Shown: one piece after another, positions 10,027 to 21,136 of the stretch
How the letters are laid out: every line of letters begins with the position of its first letter
Numbering within the stretch: the first letter of the stretch is position 1
Assembly (NCBI RefSeq): GCF_001649575.2
Contig: NC_051438.1
Location: 9,760,800-9,824,799 of the forward strand
Origin: Kryptolebias marmoratus
Lineage: Eukaryota > Chordata > Actinopteri > Cyprinodontiformes > Rivulidae
Direction of reading: 5' to 3'
Length of the DNA stretch: 64,000 nt
Position numbers and translations under genes: made by a program
The notes under the pieces: generated by a model
Database searches by the model: none
What the model saw: the letters and a program-made list of their open reading frames with translations, nothing else
Told to the model about the DNA's origin: nothing

Positions 10027-10197
10027 TCATTGTCTGGTGTTTTCTTCATCAGCATCTTCTTGTTGCCGCTCTTCCATGAGCCTGTAGTAATGTCTGAACT
10101 TCAGTCTTCTGTCAGCATCTAGCCATGGTTTCACTCACCATCTTCTTGGTCTTCTTCTCCTTGCTAATGGTCTTGTCCTTTTGTTCTCCTCTGGCAT
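10027..10197 (-). pseudogene. PIF/Harbinger transposase N-terminal relic
   Basis: Reading from the ATG at 10197 on the minus strand gives a basic N-terminus (LARRRRPRRW), an in-frame TGA where a second Trp is expected, then VKPWLDADRRLKF and YYRLMEERQQED. This order (Arg-rich stretch, WWV-PWL, then YxRLMEELxxED) is what I recall for the start of fish HARBI1-like transposases, which are nucleases acting together with a Myb-like partner. The frame ends after EENTR at 10027-10029 and no DDE domain follows. Short motifs resembling GCCGTGTACATGG near 9897 and its inverted form near 10360 could be subterminal repeats. Recognition rests on a short segment, so I hold it as probable rather than certain. 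Confidence 0.55.
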
Positions 10198-12160
10198 ATC
10201 TCAGTCTGTCTGTTATAGTTCAAACCTAGCACATATTTTTTTCTTTTTCAGTCCATGTTTGTGAAATGGAACGTCGGTACACATCATGAGACCAGACACA
10301 GCATACATCCAGTACCAAAAATTAATGCAGTGTAGACATTGTTGATGCTCCTAAACGCCACATTTACACCGGCAATGCAATACATATGCAGCAGCAACCA
10401 CAGGACTTTAAACACTGTGGTATTTACACGGTAATTATCCCAAGAACATGAAGGAAAACACCACTAATGTACAGCTTTTAATGGGGGGAAGAGGAAGGAC
10501 AAGCAGCAGCGATGCCTATTGCACATGCAAGCACCACAAGTACACCACAATACTGTGGCAGTCCAGACCAAGCGTTTGCATGAGATTGTGTAACGTCTTG
10601 GGTCACAGCTACATAGCCTTCGTTATCATGGTGTGACACTTCATGCTTCAGAAGTTTTGGACATGACCAATAAAATCTGTGACAATTTGTCCTTGGTGAA
10701 GATCATGCTACATACGCAATCAGATAAAAAAAAAGCGGTGATGTTACAATAGTTTCTCAGAGCTAGAAAGCCATAGAAATGCAAGGAAAATTTGCAAAAA
10801 AAAATGAAATGGGATTATTAAACTGCACAAAGACTATCTTATTATGGAAACGGTCTACATTTGAAAACGTCTGTCCACGGCTGAAGACGACAGTAGAGAA
10901 GTACATTTTGCTATCATTTTTTGGCAAGCAGAACTTGAGCAAATCTAAGAGTAGGGCATCATCAAGGGTGAGAAAGAACAGGTGTTCAGGTCAGGCAGGG
11001 ATTCACAGACACAAGATGGAAACAAGAGTGTTTGAAATGTAGTTATGAGCTTGAATCTCAGCAGAAACTATTATCTCCACTCGGGAGTTTGGTACTGTCA
11101 AATGCCAAAAGTTCCTTCTGACTGAACCGACCGAGAAAGCTCTCTTTGGATAAGAAGTGTTTTCAATAAATAAAAAAAGAAGCTTGATTGCCTTCAATTT
11201 AACATTTTAGGATTATCGTGACTGAGAATCTTCACTAGCATGTGAAGCGGAAAGGCCAGCAAATTTCACCACAGGGAAACTAAAACCAAGAGGGTTTGGT
11301 TGATGATCCAATATCAGATTGAAACGACAGAAAATGTTGCTTTCACCTTCAATATAACACACATTTGTGTCTTTTCTAATAAAGACAATGACAACAAAGA
11401 TCTTTTTTTTTCAATGAAATACTCACTGATTATATTCTTCACCCACTTTGTTTTTCTGACTGGTATGTAATGTATGGAAAACAAAGAGTAAAAACTCTCC
11501 AACACATTAAAGAAACATTAACCTGAAATCTGACAGCAGCAATAAAACAACCATCTGCTGTCTGTTGGTTTTTAGACTGACCCAGAGACTGCATTTGCTA
11601 ATGGCAGTACTGATTTGCAGCCAAAATGTATCTTTTTGTTGTTATTGTCGTTTTGTACCAAAACCAGCTGGTAACAACAATACCCCAACATTGCACACTT
11701 TCTTGTGTGAAAGTAGCAGGTTATGAAACAGTCTGAATCACTTGGCAAAGAAACAAAAATAGCCCAGCATGACTGTTTGACATGACTATTTTTTTCTCTG
11801 TTGTTTTGGTAGAAACGCAGAAAAAAAAGGGATGAGAATAACTCAACTCCATTTATGACAGCTTTAGCTGTTATGAAGCACATTTTGTAACAGTTTCGGC
11901 GATCAGGCTTTTTTTGTGTTTTTGCCTGCATTTATTTTGTTTGAAAGATAGCTGGAAGTTTGACAGAAAACAAAGGTAAACAAATGCTTAGCCGATGCGA
12001 GCTATACGTAACGTACACAATCGGTGACATTTTCAAGCCCTAAACTATGTTTTTTTTGTGTGTGTGTGAAGAAAGAAAACACACGTAACTACAAACACAT
12101 CCTCCAGTGTTCTCATCTTTATCTGAGGTTCAGTTACAGCAGTCGATTTTCTCTGGAAGG
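10198..12160. other. Non-coding stretch, no gene seen
   Basis: Open frames at 10448-10636, 10779-11042, 11003-11197, 11314-11505 and 11572-11931 show no recognisable domain. A short motif GTGACTGAGAATCTTCACTA at 11219 is shared with an insertion at 16.77 kb. Nothing else identifiable. Confidence 0.4.
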
Positions 12161-12545
12161 CCTGCCTCGGTGATATGATGATATGTAGCAGAAAACTTGT
12201 AAAGCACAGAGCACCAGAGGTCCCTGAACCCCAGAGACTGCTTTGCAGTCAACCAAAGGCATATCTGCAGGCAGCTACATCACAAGCTATTATCTGTCTG
12301 GAGCTGGTGTTCATCATCATGAGCTCTGAACACCAGGTACTGAAACATCCAAATGCTTGGAATCCCAGCGGAGCGCTGCTTTCTCTTCTACAAAGCCCCA
12401 GCATATTGCATTACAGTAGTGGGAATATGAGACAGCGCTGGATCTGCTGGAGGTTTGTGTTGTGCCTCAAAGGGAAGTTGAATAAGTTGAACTCTGCCGA
12501 GCAGACAGTAGAAGACAGTCTTTAGTTGTTGGAGCTCTCGGGTGA
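12161..12545. other. Unique GC-moderate segment with a small hairpin, possibly conserved
   Basis: Transposon-free and less AT-rich than its surroundings. CTGGTGTTCA (12304-12313) pairs perfectly with TGAACACCAG (12327-12336). A frame at 12175-12525 is open for 116 codons but has no domain I recognise and no convincing splice context. Regulatory sequence, a lost exon or chance are all possible. Confidence 0.25.
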
Positions 12546-13370
12546 TCTCTGTGCACCCTTAAAACAGGGAGAAGGGGTGGGGGGGGTGGCTTTGTAAACA
12601 GCTTAATCACTACTCTTGAATGTGATCTGTTCATAATGAGAAAAGGGTGTAGCACATCGCATCCAGAGTTGTGATGGCTGACATCTCACTGGGTCCCAAT
12701 GTAGCTGAACTAATTCTTACATACAAATGTAGTAGTAAAAACAAAAACAAAAAAACAAAACGGGAATTTATTTCAGGCTAATTAATAATCAAACAAGCCA
12801 ATGAGCAGTAAAACACACAGATGATTCACTAAGTCCTGGACAGACAAGGTATCTTCAAATGCTAATACACCACCATCCAACATAGCCTGGGGGGGGGGGG
12901 CGACAGCACATATGTCCTCATCTGTAGAGATGAGATTGTTTTTAAAATTAACTCCAGACTGTGACAGATTGAGAATTCCTCTGTCCTAGAGGAATGCAAA
13001 CATTCGTTGGAGCAAAAGATTACAGACAGGAGCAGAAGCTTTATCCCTGTTCAAACTAACCCAGCAGAAATACTTTTTAACTTTGGCTTCGTTTTCTTTG
13101 CCGATGACATTTGCAAACTGTGCAAATGAGGTTAAATGATATGAGGATTTTTTTTTTTTTTACTCCCACTCTGATTTTAAAGCTGGGATTCTGATGACAG
13201 CTGAAGCTTAAATTAAAATTTACCCATGGATAAAAAGACAAGCCGGCATTTGTTTCTGGACAGTTTAACCGAGAGATTAGTCACTTTTTAATTTGTATAA
13301 CTTGAATTGTGTTTTTAAAAGATGCAGAAAAGAAAGCAGACAGAAAAACAAACCATCCTTGCTAGAGGGG
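12546..13370. other. Non-coding stretch with G-runs and homopolymers
   Basis: A G-rich run lies at 12574-12588, a G-run near 12890-12901 and a poly-T at 13149-13162. No gene or transposon recognised. Confidence 0.4.
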
Positions 13371-13374
13371 AGGC

Positions 13375-13560
13375 TCTAAGGCTCTAATGTGTTCCAGCAG
13401 TACTGGGAAATGGGAATTTCAGAGTTCCTAATTGTAAATTTCATCGGGAATGCCCCCTCATGTGGGACGTACCACTCGGAAAGTGGGAGCAACTCCGACT
13501 ACTCGCAGTTGGGATTTCAACATGGCTGCTACTCACAATTGTAGTAAGTAAACTCTGTTA
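13375..13560. mobile_element. Probable DNA-transposon (MITE-like) fragment
   Basis: The combination GGGAATTTCAGAGTTCCTAA, then a region rich in CTCGGAAAGTGGGAG and CCGACT, then TCAACATGGCTGC resembles a fish repeat that I know only by these phrases. No inverted ends could be fixed, so the class is open. Confidence 0.4.
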
Positions 13561-14590
13561 CTTTTGCTGTTAATATTTATTCGTTCGTTTGAAACAAACA
13601 GGTAGGTCTTTGCACTCCTGCGTGGCATCTAAATGAGCCGTTCTTGCTTTGCTTTAGCGTGGAGTGCTTTAGATTGTTCCTTCCTTTAATTTTGTCAAGG
13701 CAAATTGGCAATTTAAAAAAAAACTCTTCTAGGTGAAGAGTTGTGATCAGCTGCGACTAACATATCACTTGTCTGACCTCACCAGACTGTCATCTGTATC
13801 GTTGGTAAGAATATATGTACCGTTACAGCCCTCAGAATAAAGACTTTTAGCCATTTGCCATTGTAGGAAAGCTTAAAATTCTAAAAAAAAAATAATAATA
13901 ATAATTCTTCAAGAAACAAAAAACTAATAATAAAGGAATGAAAATAAAAAAACAAAAATGCACATAATCCATTACTTTTATTTAAATTTGTCTTTATTTT
14001 TACAGTGTGTCTGAGTACCAATTAATCTGTAGGAATGAGGTCCCTATTTTTGTAGCTGCTCAGTATTCATTAGTAAACCCTCTCTTTTAGTTATTTTCTG
14101 CTTTATGTGCATGCATAGCTTCAGTCTCTCCGACATCAAACTTCTGTGTCAATCTGTATTCTTCATTGTTATTCTTGTTCTCTTTTGTTCAGTAGCCACT
14201 AATGCTTCGGAAACTTTATTGACAGTAATAAGGTTGCTAGTTCGCAAGTTGCTCTTTGAAATTAAATTACTTAGCGAGTTATTCTTGGATCAGAAAATAG
14301 ACAGTCTGTAAGATGGAGCTAGAATACCTCTTTTCAAAAGAAGTTTCCTCCAACTCGGCCAGACAGGTTCCAATATGAGTCATGTTTGAGAAAACTGGAA
14401 GGTTTTTAAAGTCGTTGGGAGATCTTCAGAAAGAACCTTTCTCTTTGACTTTAAAAGTCTTTAATTTAAATTTTTTTTTCTTCTTTACAAATGATTCAAA
14501 TAACGAAGACTGATTTATCAGAAGCCAATAAATATTAAGGAAATTCAAATTACTCTGTGTGTTTTTTTCTTCCAGAAGCAGGCTTCATTA
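13561..14590. other. AT-rich non-coding stretch
   Basis: Includes an A-rich imperfect (TAA)n tract around 13884-13905. The frame at 14105-14311 has no recognisable domain. Confidence 0.4.
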
Positions 14591-14599
14591 TCGCGTGCC

Positions 14600-14648
14600 G
14601 TGTCTGTTCATGTGTCTGTTGCGTTAGTAAAAGATGTCAAGAACCACT
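14600..14648 (+). repeat. Modular repeat, left piece split by a LINE
   Basis: TGTCTGTTGCGTTAGTAAAA and GTCAAGAACCACTGG match the GTCTGTTAGCAAAATATCTC and GAACCACTGG part of the ~310-base module. The module then stops and LINE sequence starts. The remainder resumes at 15259. Confidence 0.55.
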
Positions 14649-15258
14649 GGGTGCATGAGCATCATCACCTCATGTGTCATTGCGTGGCTTGAAAACTGCT
14701 CTGCTGTAGACAAAAAAACAAAATCCGCCTTGCAGCGAGTGGTCAGGGCTGCTCAGAAGATCACTGGGAGCAGCCTCACAGCAGTCAGAGACAGCTACAA
14801 CAGGAGCTGCAGGAGCAGGACTGCTGGCATGAAAGAATCCACCCATCCTTGCTCATGGACTGTTTGCCCCCCTGCCTTCATGTAAGAGATGGCGAAAGCA
14901 TCAAAGCCAGATCAGCCGAACTGAAGAACAGTTTCTTTCCAGAACCAATCAGGCTCGTGAACTCTCTTTCATAAATCATTTATAAACACTGGTCTAATCC
15001 GCTGCTACTCTAGGTTTTTGTTATGGTTGAATGTGTATCTTTGGGAGTCTAGTAATGAGGGTGTGTGGGTGGCTGTGGGGGGTTGCAATACATTCCAAGT
15101 CTAAATTTTACATATATTTGTTTATTCTTTTATAGATTGCTTACGGCGTTTTTATTGTGTTTCTCCCTGCTGACTACTGGGACCTCAGCATTAGTTTTTC
15201 GTTCCTCATGTACTCATTTGGAACGTCAATAAAGCTCCTTGAATCCTTAAAGAGCTCC
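14649..15258 (+). mobile_element. 5'-truncated non-LTR retrotransposon (LINE) 3' end, inserted in the modular repeat
   Basis: The frame from 14649 encodes the last part of a LINE ORF2: LQRVVRAAQKITGSSLTAV, then a degenerate cysteine-containing stretch, and after a frame change AELKNSFFPEPIRLVNS. The order, ending in 'NSFFP-IRL-NS', is typical of the C-terminal tail downstream of the reverse transcriptase in several fish LINEs (Rex-Babar or Jockey-group, uncertain). A ~250-base AT-rich 3' UTR follows and ends with AATAAAGCTCCTTGAATCCTT. The 5' truncation is the usual result of incomplete target-primed reverse transcription. Frame breaks make it non-functional. Confidence 0.7.
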
Positions 15259-15580
15259 TTGAATTTTAATGAAACTCTCAGAAAGTAATCACTGAATACA
15301 CATTTACAACTGATTAACTTTTGGAGTCAGCCCGATTCAAGATGGGCCGCCAAAGCAACGCAGCCTTACCAAACTTTAAAAAAGGCTATAACTCAGTCAG
15401 TTTTACAGATACTGAGGTAAAATATGGTGTTGTAGGAGCTAAAGGACAGCGTTTTTGCTAAAACATTGCCATTAACTAATGGAGTCGGCGTTGTCTGTCT
15501 GTTAGCAAAATATCTCTTGAACCACTTGATGGATTCATTGAAACTTTCAAAAAGTATTTATTAAGAATACATCTACGACT
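15259..15580 (+). repeat. Modular repeat, continuation after the LINE
   Basis: Resumes exactly in phase with TTTTAATGAAACTCTCAGAA and runs through one module (ACTGATTAACTTTTGGAGTC, TATAACTCAGTCAGTTTTAC) into the next (GTCTGTTAGCAAAATATCTC at 15498), which stops near 15580 after TACATCTACGACTACATTTC-like sequence. Confidence 0.7.
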
Positions 15581-16533
15581 ACATTTCACACTTAGGCCTT
15601 CAGTGATGTCCAACTTAGTCAATAAATACCTTTCATTATGCCAGCATTTATAAAACCAGGACTGGAGAGTAATTAGAAACACACTTGGCATTGCATCACC
15701 ACAGTTGTGTACAAAATGGGCTATTATCCGGCACATTTTAAAAACCAACAAACCCACATCAGCAATTAAAACAAATCTGGTATGCTACTGTCAAAACTAA
15801 ATATAATAGAATAAAACAAATAAAATGTTTGCACTCACCAAAACGGCTGTGTCCCCCAAATCGCTTATTTCAACACAAAATCCATTCTGTAGCAGGTTAG
15901 CTAGCTCAGGACAGGTTAGCTAGCTCGGTGGTCGGCCGTCCTCCTCTAACGAGACCTAGCTTCTCTTGAAAAGTTCGTCTTGAAAACAGCCTTTCCAGTA
16001 AATCAGCAACCAAACTAACGTGTTGCTCTCCTTCAGCCATTGTGGGTTAAAAAAGTTTTTAACCGGTAACAGTCCCAGGTGTGACTCTGTTGATCTGCAC
16101 AGCACTGCCGCGGCTCAAACTAGTAAGTATCTATATCTAATCACAGGACGCGTTAATGTCACGTTCAACGTGAGGCCAGCTAGAGGGCCTGACTGACACA
16201 ACTCGTGATCTGATTGGCTGTCGCAACTGTCTATCAAACGTATTTGCCCGTTCGCTTACAGTGTTGATTCTGAAGGTCCGGGCAGATTTCATACAGCCTG
16301 GCAACATAAGATAGCTGAATTTTGATTGGATAAAAACTCTAACCTAAAAACAACAGCACTGGAAGGAGCATAATATGACATGAAGAGAATATGAATACTT
16401 TTAGATATCTAGGGAAAGTAATTAAAAAATTAAATTAACCTTTATCATAAATATGATCATGATTCTTGGTTATATTAGGCCAGCAGAGAAGGTCTTGCTG
16501 GCTCTGACAGCACATCACTGATTTTTAAGAAAC
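15581..16533. mobile_element. Unclassified insert (about 950 bases) inside the modular repeat
   Basis: The modular repeat breaks off near 15580 and resumes near 16534 at the following segment of the module, so the middle is best explained as a single inserted element. It contains a tandem TAGCTAGCTC theme (15897-15933), TCTGATTGGCTGTCGCAAC (16208) and AGGCCAGCAGAGAAGGTCTT (16480), phrases I associate with an abundant fish DNA transposon, possibly hAT-related. No transposase frame is visible. The frame at 15476-15757 spans the junction and is an artefact. Confidence 0.45.
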
Positions 16534-16655
16534 AAAAATGGCTCTATCTCAATCAGTTTTGCAGATATTGAACTAAGGTTTGGAGTGATAGTCGCTGCTG
16601 TCTGTCTGTTAGCAAGATACAGTATCTCATGAATAAATAGATTCATTTTAATGAA
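16534..16655 (+). repeat. Modular repeat, second continuation
   Basis: AACAAAAATGGCTCTATCTC, CAGATATTGAACTAAGGTTT and CTGTCTGTTAGCAAGATAC follow in the expected order. Confidence 0.65.
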
Positions 16656-16797
16656 CCAAAAAAAAAAAATAATAATAATAACAAGACAATTGAACTTCTT
16701 TCCTGTAGCTACAGAATAGATGTCAAGTTGTATTTGTTTTTAAACTGTTTTTTGGATTCACCATGTCCTGGGTGACTGAGAATCTACACCAGCACTT
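16656..16797. mobile_element. Short insertion (~140 bases) in the modular repeat
   Basis: Separates the ATTTTAATGAACC position of one module from the TTTTAATGAAACTCAG stretch that resumes at 16798. It contains GGTGACTGAGAATCTACACC (16771), also found in variant form at 11219. It begins with an A-run and (ATA)n. Confidence 0.45.
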
Positions 16798-16911
16798 ATT
16801 TTAATGAAACTCAGAAAGTAATCATAGGATGTACATCAACAAGTGATAAATCCAATTTAAGATGGCCGCCACCGCTTATCAATGTTAGCAAACACAAAAA
16901 AAGGCTGCATG
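16798..16911 (+). repeat. Modular repeat, forward piece before the inversion point
   Basis: ATTTTAATGAAACTCAGAAA through AAGATGGCCGCCACCGCTTA, the same part of the module as in the other copies. It ends next to an inverted copy. Confidence 0.65.
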
Positions 16912-17166
16912 ATCTGTTAGTGCTCAGAGTGTGTGTCAGGGATAACCATGCCTGATTTTAGCACAATATCTGTAAAATTGCTCATGTTGGAGACATTTTT
17001 TTTTTGCGTTTGCAAAGGTTGTGCTTGCAGCCATCTTAAATTAGTTTGACTTTAATTAACAGTCAATCAGTTGTAGAGGTACATGCAGTGATTACTTTCT
17101 GAGAATTTTATCCAAATGCATTCACTAGGTGATGAGATATTTTGCTAACATACAGACAGACAAAGT
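16912..17166 (-). repeat. Modular repeat in inverted orientation
   Basis: Read on the minus strand from 17166 this gives GTCTGTCTGTATGTTAGCAA, AATATCTCATCACCTAGTG, TCTCAGAAAGTAATCACTGC, AAGATGGCTGCAAGCACAAC and CAATTTTACAGATATTGTGC, i.e. a whole module. Together with 16798-16911 it forms a large imperfect palindrome centred near 16911. Confidence 0.7.
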
Positions 17167-18459
17167 AACAAATACTTGATAGCACACCTTTCAAGCAAGC
17201 TGGTGATAAATATCTTCCAAGAAGGGAATCATTATGTTGCAAATTTAAAAAAAAACTCATTACTTTAAAGTTAGTTCTTGTTGACTTTTTAATATTTATA
17301 ACTAAAGTTAAATGTTTTCACTCAAAAATTATCACTGAACCTTTAAAACCCTTCCATCTTATGAGGAAACCCTGTGTTTTACTTTGTAAAGTGCATCTTG
17401 TATGTTTACATACTTTATTTTAACGAGCCATGAACACAAAAAAGCAGCTATGGAAAATAAACACGCAGGAGTGAAATTATATTCCTCCATTTGTCTTCTT
17501 ATAGCTCGGATGACAAAAAAGACTTTTGCAATAAGTTAACTGAATTTCTTTAATAAGCTTTTCAAACACCCAATATTTTATCTAACAGAATAAGACTGAA
17601 GGTTTCTTACAGGTTTCAAAACTATAACTGTATTTTATTAACCGAATAAAAGGCATTACCGTAAATTCTCAGGTCCCCTTGTGCTTCTATTATAAGGTGA
17701 CAGTGATATTTATAAGCTCATTAATTTGCACGTTCATACTGCCGGCATTCTTTTCTGTTTTGTCAGCTTTAATTCCTGCTTTGACTGCAGCAGCTGGGGC
17801 GCTTTCACCGAGTCGCAAATATAGAAATTCGAGAGATACCCCCGGATCTGTTGAGACTACTTTGTAGTGCAGATCTCTGTTCTTGGTTTAATGCATGCTG
17901 ATTTGCTAATCCAGGTTACAAAATAATAATAAAAAGAAAGAAAAAAAGTAATAAGATACAAACTCAAACTTGCATCCAAACAATTTGTAAGTATAAAGAA
18001 GAACATCTGTGCGAAGATGTTTAATAACAAAAATATGCCAATGTCGAGGATAATATCTTTTATTTTAATTAGTAACTTCAAATGTTTAAAAAAAAAAATC
18101 CAGATATGAAGTAAACAAATCAATGCAATCAGTGCATAAAATCAGTTTATATTTGCTGAATCTTTTTGAGCTATAGTAAATCCTTATTAGGCATGCCATT
18201 AGGTTCAACATATTTAATGTTTTTATCTTAATTTATGCTACTTTTATCAATGTTTACATCAATTAAATGTTTTTAATCCATTAAAAAAATACATTTTAAA
18301 TAAAATGCACCTTTTTGTGATTCAGATCTACTCTATAAGATATTAAATTAGGGTCTAGTATTAAGTTTCTTAAATACAACCCACATAAGTGTTTCCCCAT
18401 CAGAGTAAATGTCATTCTAAATTTTACCAATCAACAACGTCCACCTCAAGGAAAAGTTT
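17167..18459. other. AT-rich non-coding stretch
   Basis: No transposon or gene recognised. Frames at 17679-17867 and 17857-18123 are short and lack recognisable domains. Confidence 0.4.
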
Positions 18460-18730
18460 AAATCTTTTAAAGTGGGGTTCTGCGACAATCTTATGAACAA
18501 TTAATATCTAACCTGTCATCGATAGCTCTTTGAACAACCTCAGTTTGGAGTGAAAGAGTTTAATTCTGACTGGATTGATGCACTAACAGCTAAACAGAGC
18601 GAGGAAAAGACCAAAGCGGATTGCTGCTGTCATTAAACAACTCCAGTCAAAAATATTTTAAAGCCTTTCAGGCAGAAACTATTTTCTAAGCCTTTTTTTA
18701 AAAAATCATTTTAAGTAGACAGAAAAGAGG
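18460..18730 (+). mobile_element. Palindromic MITE family, left arm and centre (copy B)
   Basis: TTTTAAAGTGGGGTTCTG, TATGAACAATTAATATCTAA, GATAGCTCTTTGAACAACC, TCAGTTTGGAGTGAAAGAGT and GAAAAGACCAAAGCGGATTG occur in the same order as in the other copies. The right arm is not clear beyond ~18.7 kb. Confidence 0.65.
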
Positions 18731-19249
18731 GCTGATGGCACTTCAGACATTTAACCATGAAATCCAACTTTGAGAGCTACATAGAAAAAAACTGTTTGCT
18801 CACTTTCAGGTTTTGTTTCGGTGAGAGATGGACTTCACATGGTTAAAAACTCTATTTCATATTAATGATTGTGACCGGAGGTATATTACCTTCTATTTTA
18901 TTGTGCTTTCAGTAAGTGCTCAGATACTAATTTGACCCTTTTACAAATAAATCACAAAGTTTGACAATACTACTCACAGTAATTGACATTATATTGGTAA
19001 CCATGGTGACCCGTCAGCAACGGATCATAACAATATAATGTTCCAACAGTAACACTTAGTTAGTTGCAGGTAATGAAACTGTAAGGTTAAAAATAACATA
19101 ACAATTTACACTGTTTCCACACAGCACATGCAGGTGTTCTCATTATGATTATGAGAACATCATATTTACAGGTTCCTGCAAGAATAAACAACACAAGAAG
19201 TTGTTTTAGGAAGAAAGAAAGTCTTCTTCGCTACACATTTTACTTCATT
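18731..19249. other. AT-rich non-coding stretch
   Basis: No recognisable gene or repeat. It includes a GGTAACCATGGTGACC palindrome-like site near 18996. Confidence 0.35.
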
Positions 19250-19385
19250 AATAGAGATGGGATTTACAGCTTTTTGAAGGGAGCCGGATGTTGTGGGTTC
19301 GCTTCTTTCAAAGAGCTGTTTAGGAGGAAGTTTTTTGAATTGTTGGTCACGTGGTACAACTGGTGATGTAGTACTCCCATGTTGT
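19250..19385. mobile_element. hAT-like terminal fragment
   Basis: AGAGATGGGATTTACAGCTT, TTTGAAGGGAGCCGGATGTT and CTTTCAAAGAGCTGTTTAGG reproduce the paired AGAGCC/GGCTCT pattern that I recall at one end of a widespread vertebrate hAT family. Only one end is seen, with no transposase. Confidence 0.5.
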
Positions 19386-19663
19386 CTTGTGAGCCAGCTT
19401 TGCCATATACATGATAATTATAACATTAAAACAATAATTTTAGTATCTATAGATATATAAGTTTGGAAAAAACCCAAATATACGACAGTTTTGACATTTC
19501 TGTGCACCAAAAAAGAAAATAAAACTCTTCTTTACTCATGTGAACACTCACTCAGTCCAGTTCTACCAGCCAGAACCCCCCCACCTGAGTGCAAGTTCCA
19601 CAATAACTGCTGCGCTCCTCCCCTTTGCCTGTTCTTAACCTATTAGTGGATTAGCAAAGGAGG

Positions 19664-19684
19664 AGTGTGTGTGTGTGTGTGTGT
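19664..19684. repeat. (GT)n microsatellite
   Basis: About ten GT units, seen directly. The frame at 19665-19850 starts inside it and is not a gene. Confidence 0.9.
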
Positions 19685-19699
19685 CTGCAATTGTGTCAC

Positions 19700-21046
19700 A
19701 ACTGCCTGCGACTTGGTTCCCATCATTTGTTTTAAAGAGCCGATCAAAGGATTAGAATTGTTCATGAATGTCACGTCTGTATTATTCAACCTAAGCTGTT
19801 TTTTTCTCTATTTTAATTGGCATCAGTACAATAATTTTCAAACGTTTTAGTTACCTGTCAAAATTCAGCCTCCATTATAACTTGTTTTCCTGACTGGTTT
19901 TATAAACATTGAATGTGACCATTATTTTCACTTATTTTAACACTCCCATTGCTTTTAGTTCCTTTGTTTTAACATTTAAACCAATTCTGGGAGTTCAGAT
20001 GTTAACATTGTCATAGTAACTATGTGTTTGAGAAAGTTGTAGCCCATGAATCAGTTAGATTAAAATGAGAGTCTGATAGTTGTGGTGAGAGAAACATATT
20101 GGTTGTTTAGTGGAACGAGAAGTGGTGAGGCTATTCTAAAAAAAGAGTAAAAGATAAAACTCCAACTATTGGTGCTCTCTTGCCACAAGGAATGGAAGAC
20201 AACACCTCAAAGCTGATGGTAGCAATATCCCCACAACTATAGCTGACATTAACACATTGTGCAGCTAATGTGGCTAACAAAGTTGTTAACTTTTATTGTG
20301 TTTCTGCAGGCCAAAATGAGCACCCTGCAAGTTACAAATGCTGATTGTTTCATCAACATCTGTGTCGACTGCCCTGCTTGTAACTGTGTGCACTCTAACT
20401 CACTGCTTCTCTGTCAAAAAGTGAATTCTTCTTGAAAGTACCACGGCCACTGTCAGGTTGATTTAGATTTGAGGCTGCAGATACGGAAACATCTTGCGTG
20501 AACACAGATAAAGGGCAGGAGATACCCAGGTATGATGGATTAAATGCTGTCAGAGGTGTTGTGAGCGGAAACCTAAGAACTAATCAGAAGAAATGTGAGG
20601 ATGACAGTTAATAGGGCTTAATGTGTAACCTGTATATATAATTCTTGTGTAGCCGTCATAGCTAAAACTAAAAGTTTCCTCCCTAAATGAATAGTTTGGC
20701 TCTTTTGAAGAGGTGTTCTGTAGAGTATCTTACCTGCAGCAGACAGCAGTCAAAGAGTAATCAGTTTCATTTTTCAGTCAGAACATTTCTTAAGGGAAAC
20801 TGTTCAGTTCAGAAAACAGTAACAAACTAAACATTCTTATGCAAAAGTGTAGAGGTTTAATATCAGCTAATATAACGCTCTATCTATCTACTATAAATTG
20901 GGGGGCCATTAGCCTGGCTTTTCGTTTTTTTTTCCCCTCTTTCTTCATTACTCTGTTCTCTGAGACAGATTTCATGGCTGAAAGAGTACTAACTATTGAT
21001 AAGTATATACACTGAACATCACTTGATGACTGGACTGTCTTTTTTA
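19700..21046. other. Non-coding stretch; possible distant MITE end near 20.69 kb
   Basis: No gene seen. TTTGGCTCTTTTGAAGAGGT followed by GTTCTGTAG (20696 onward) resembles the left end of the palindromic MITE but the following sequence does not, so I do not count it as a copy. Confidence 0.3.
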
Positions 21047-21136
21047 AGTGATAGTTCAGATCTTCCAAAATTGTGTTTTGTGAAAAGTTATGAACAATTG
21101 ATATCTAACCTGATAGATAGCTCAGAAATAAAGATG
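21047..21136 (+). mobile_element. Palindromic MITE family, left-arm fragment (copy C)
   Basis: AGTGATAGTTCAGATCTTCC, then TATGAACAATTGATATCTAA, then GATAGATAGCTCAGAAATAA. It abuts the RTE-like LINE relic directly at ~21137, and the RTE reverse transcriptase that should lie on this side is missing. Confidence 0.6.

Noticed and set aside
11572..11931. 119-codon minus-strand frame
   Set aside because: No recognisable domain or splice context; length is compatible with chance in 64 kb on six frames.
20690..20790. An extra copy of the palindromic MITE
   Set aside because: Only the first ~30 bases resemble the family; the expected following motifs are absent.
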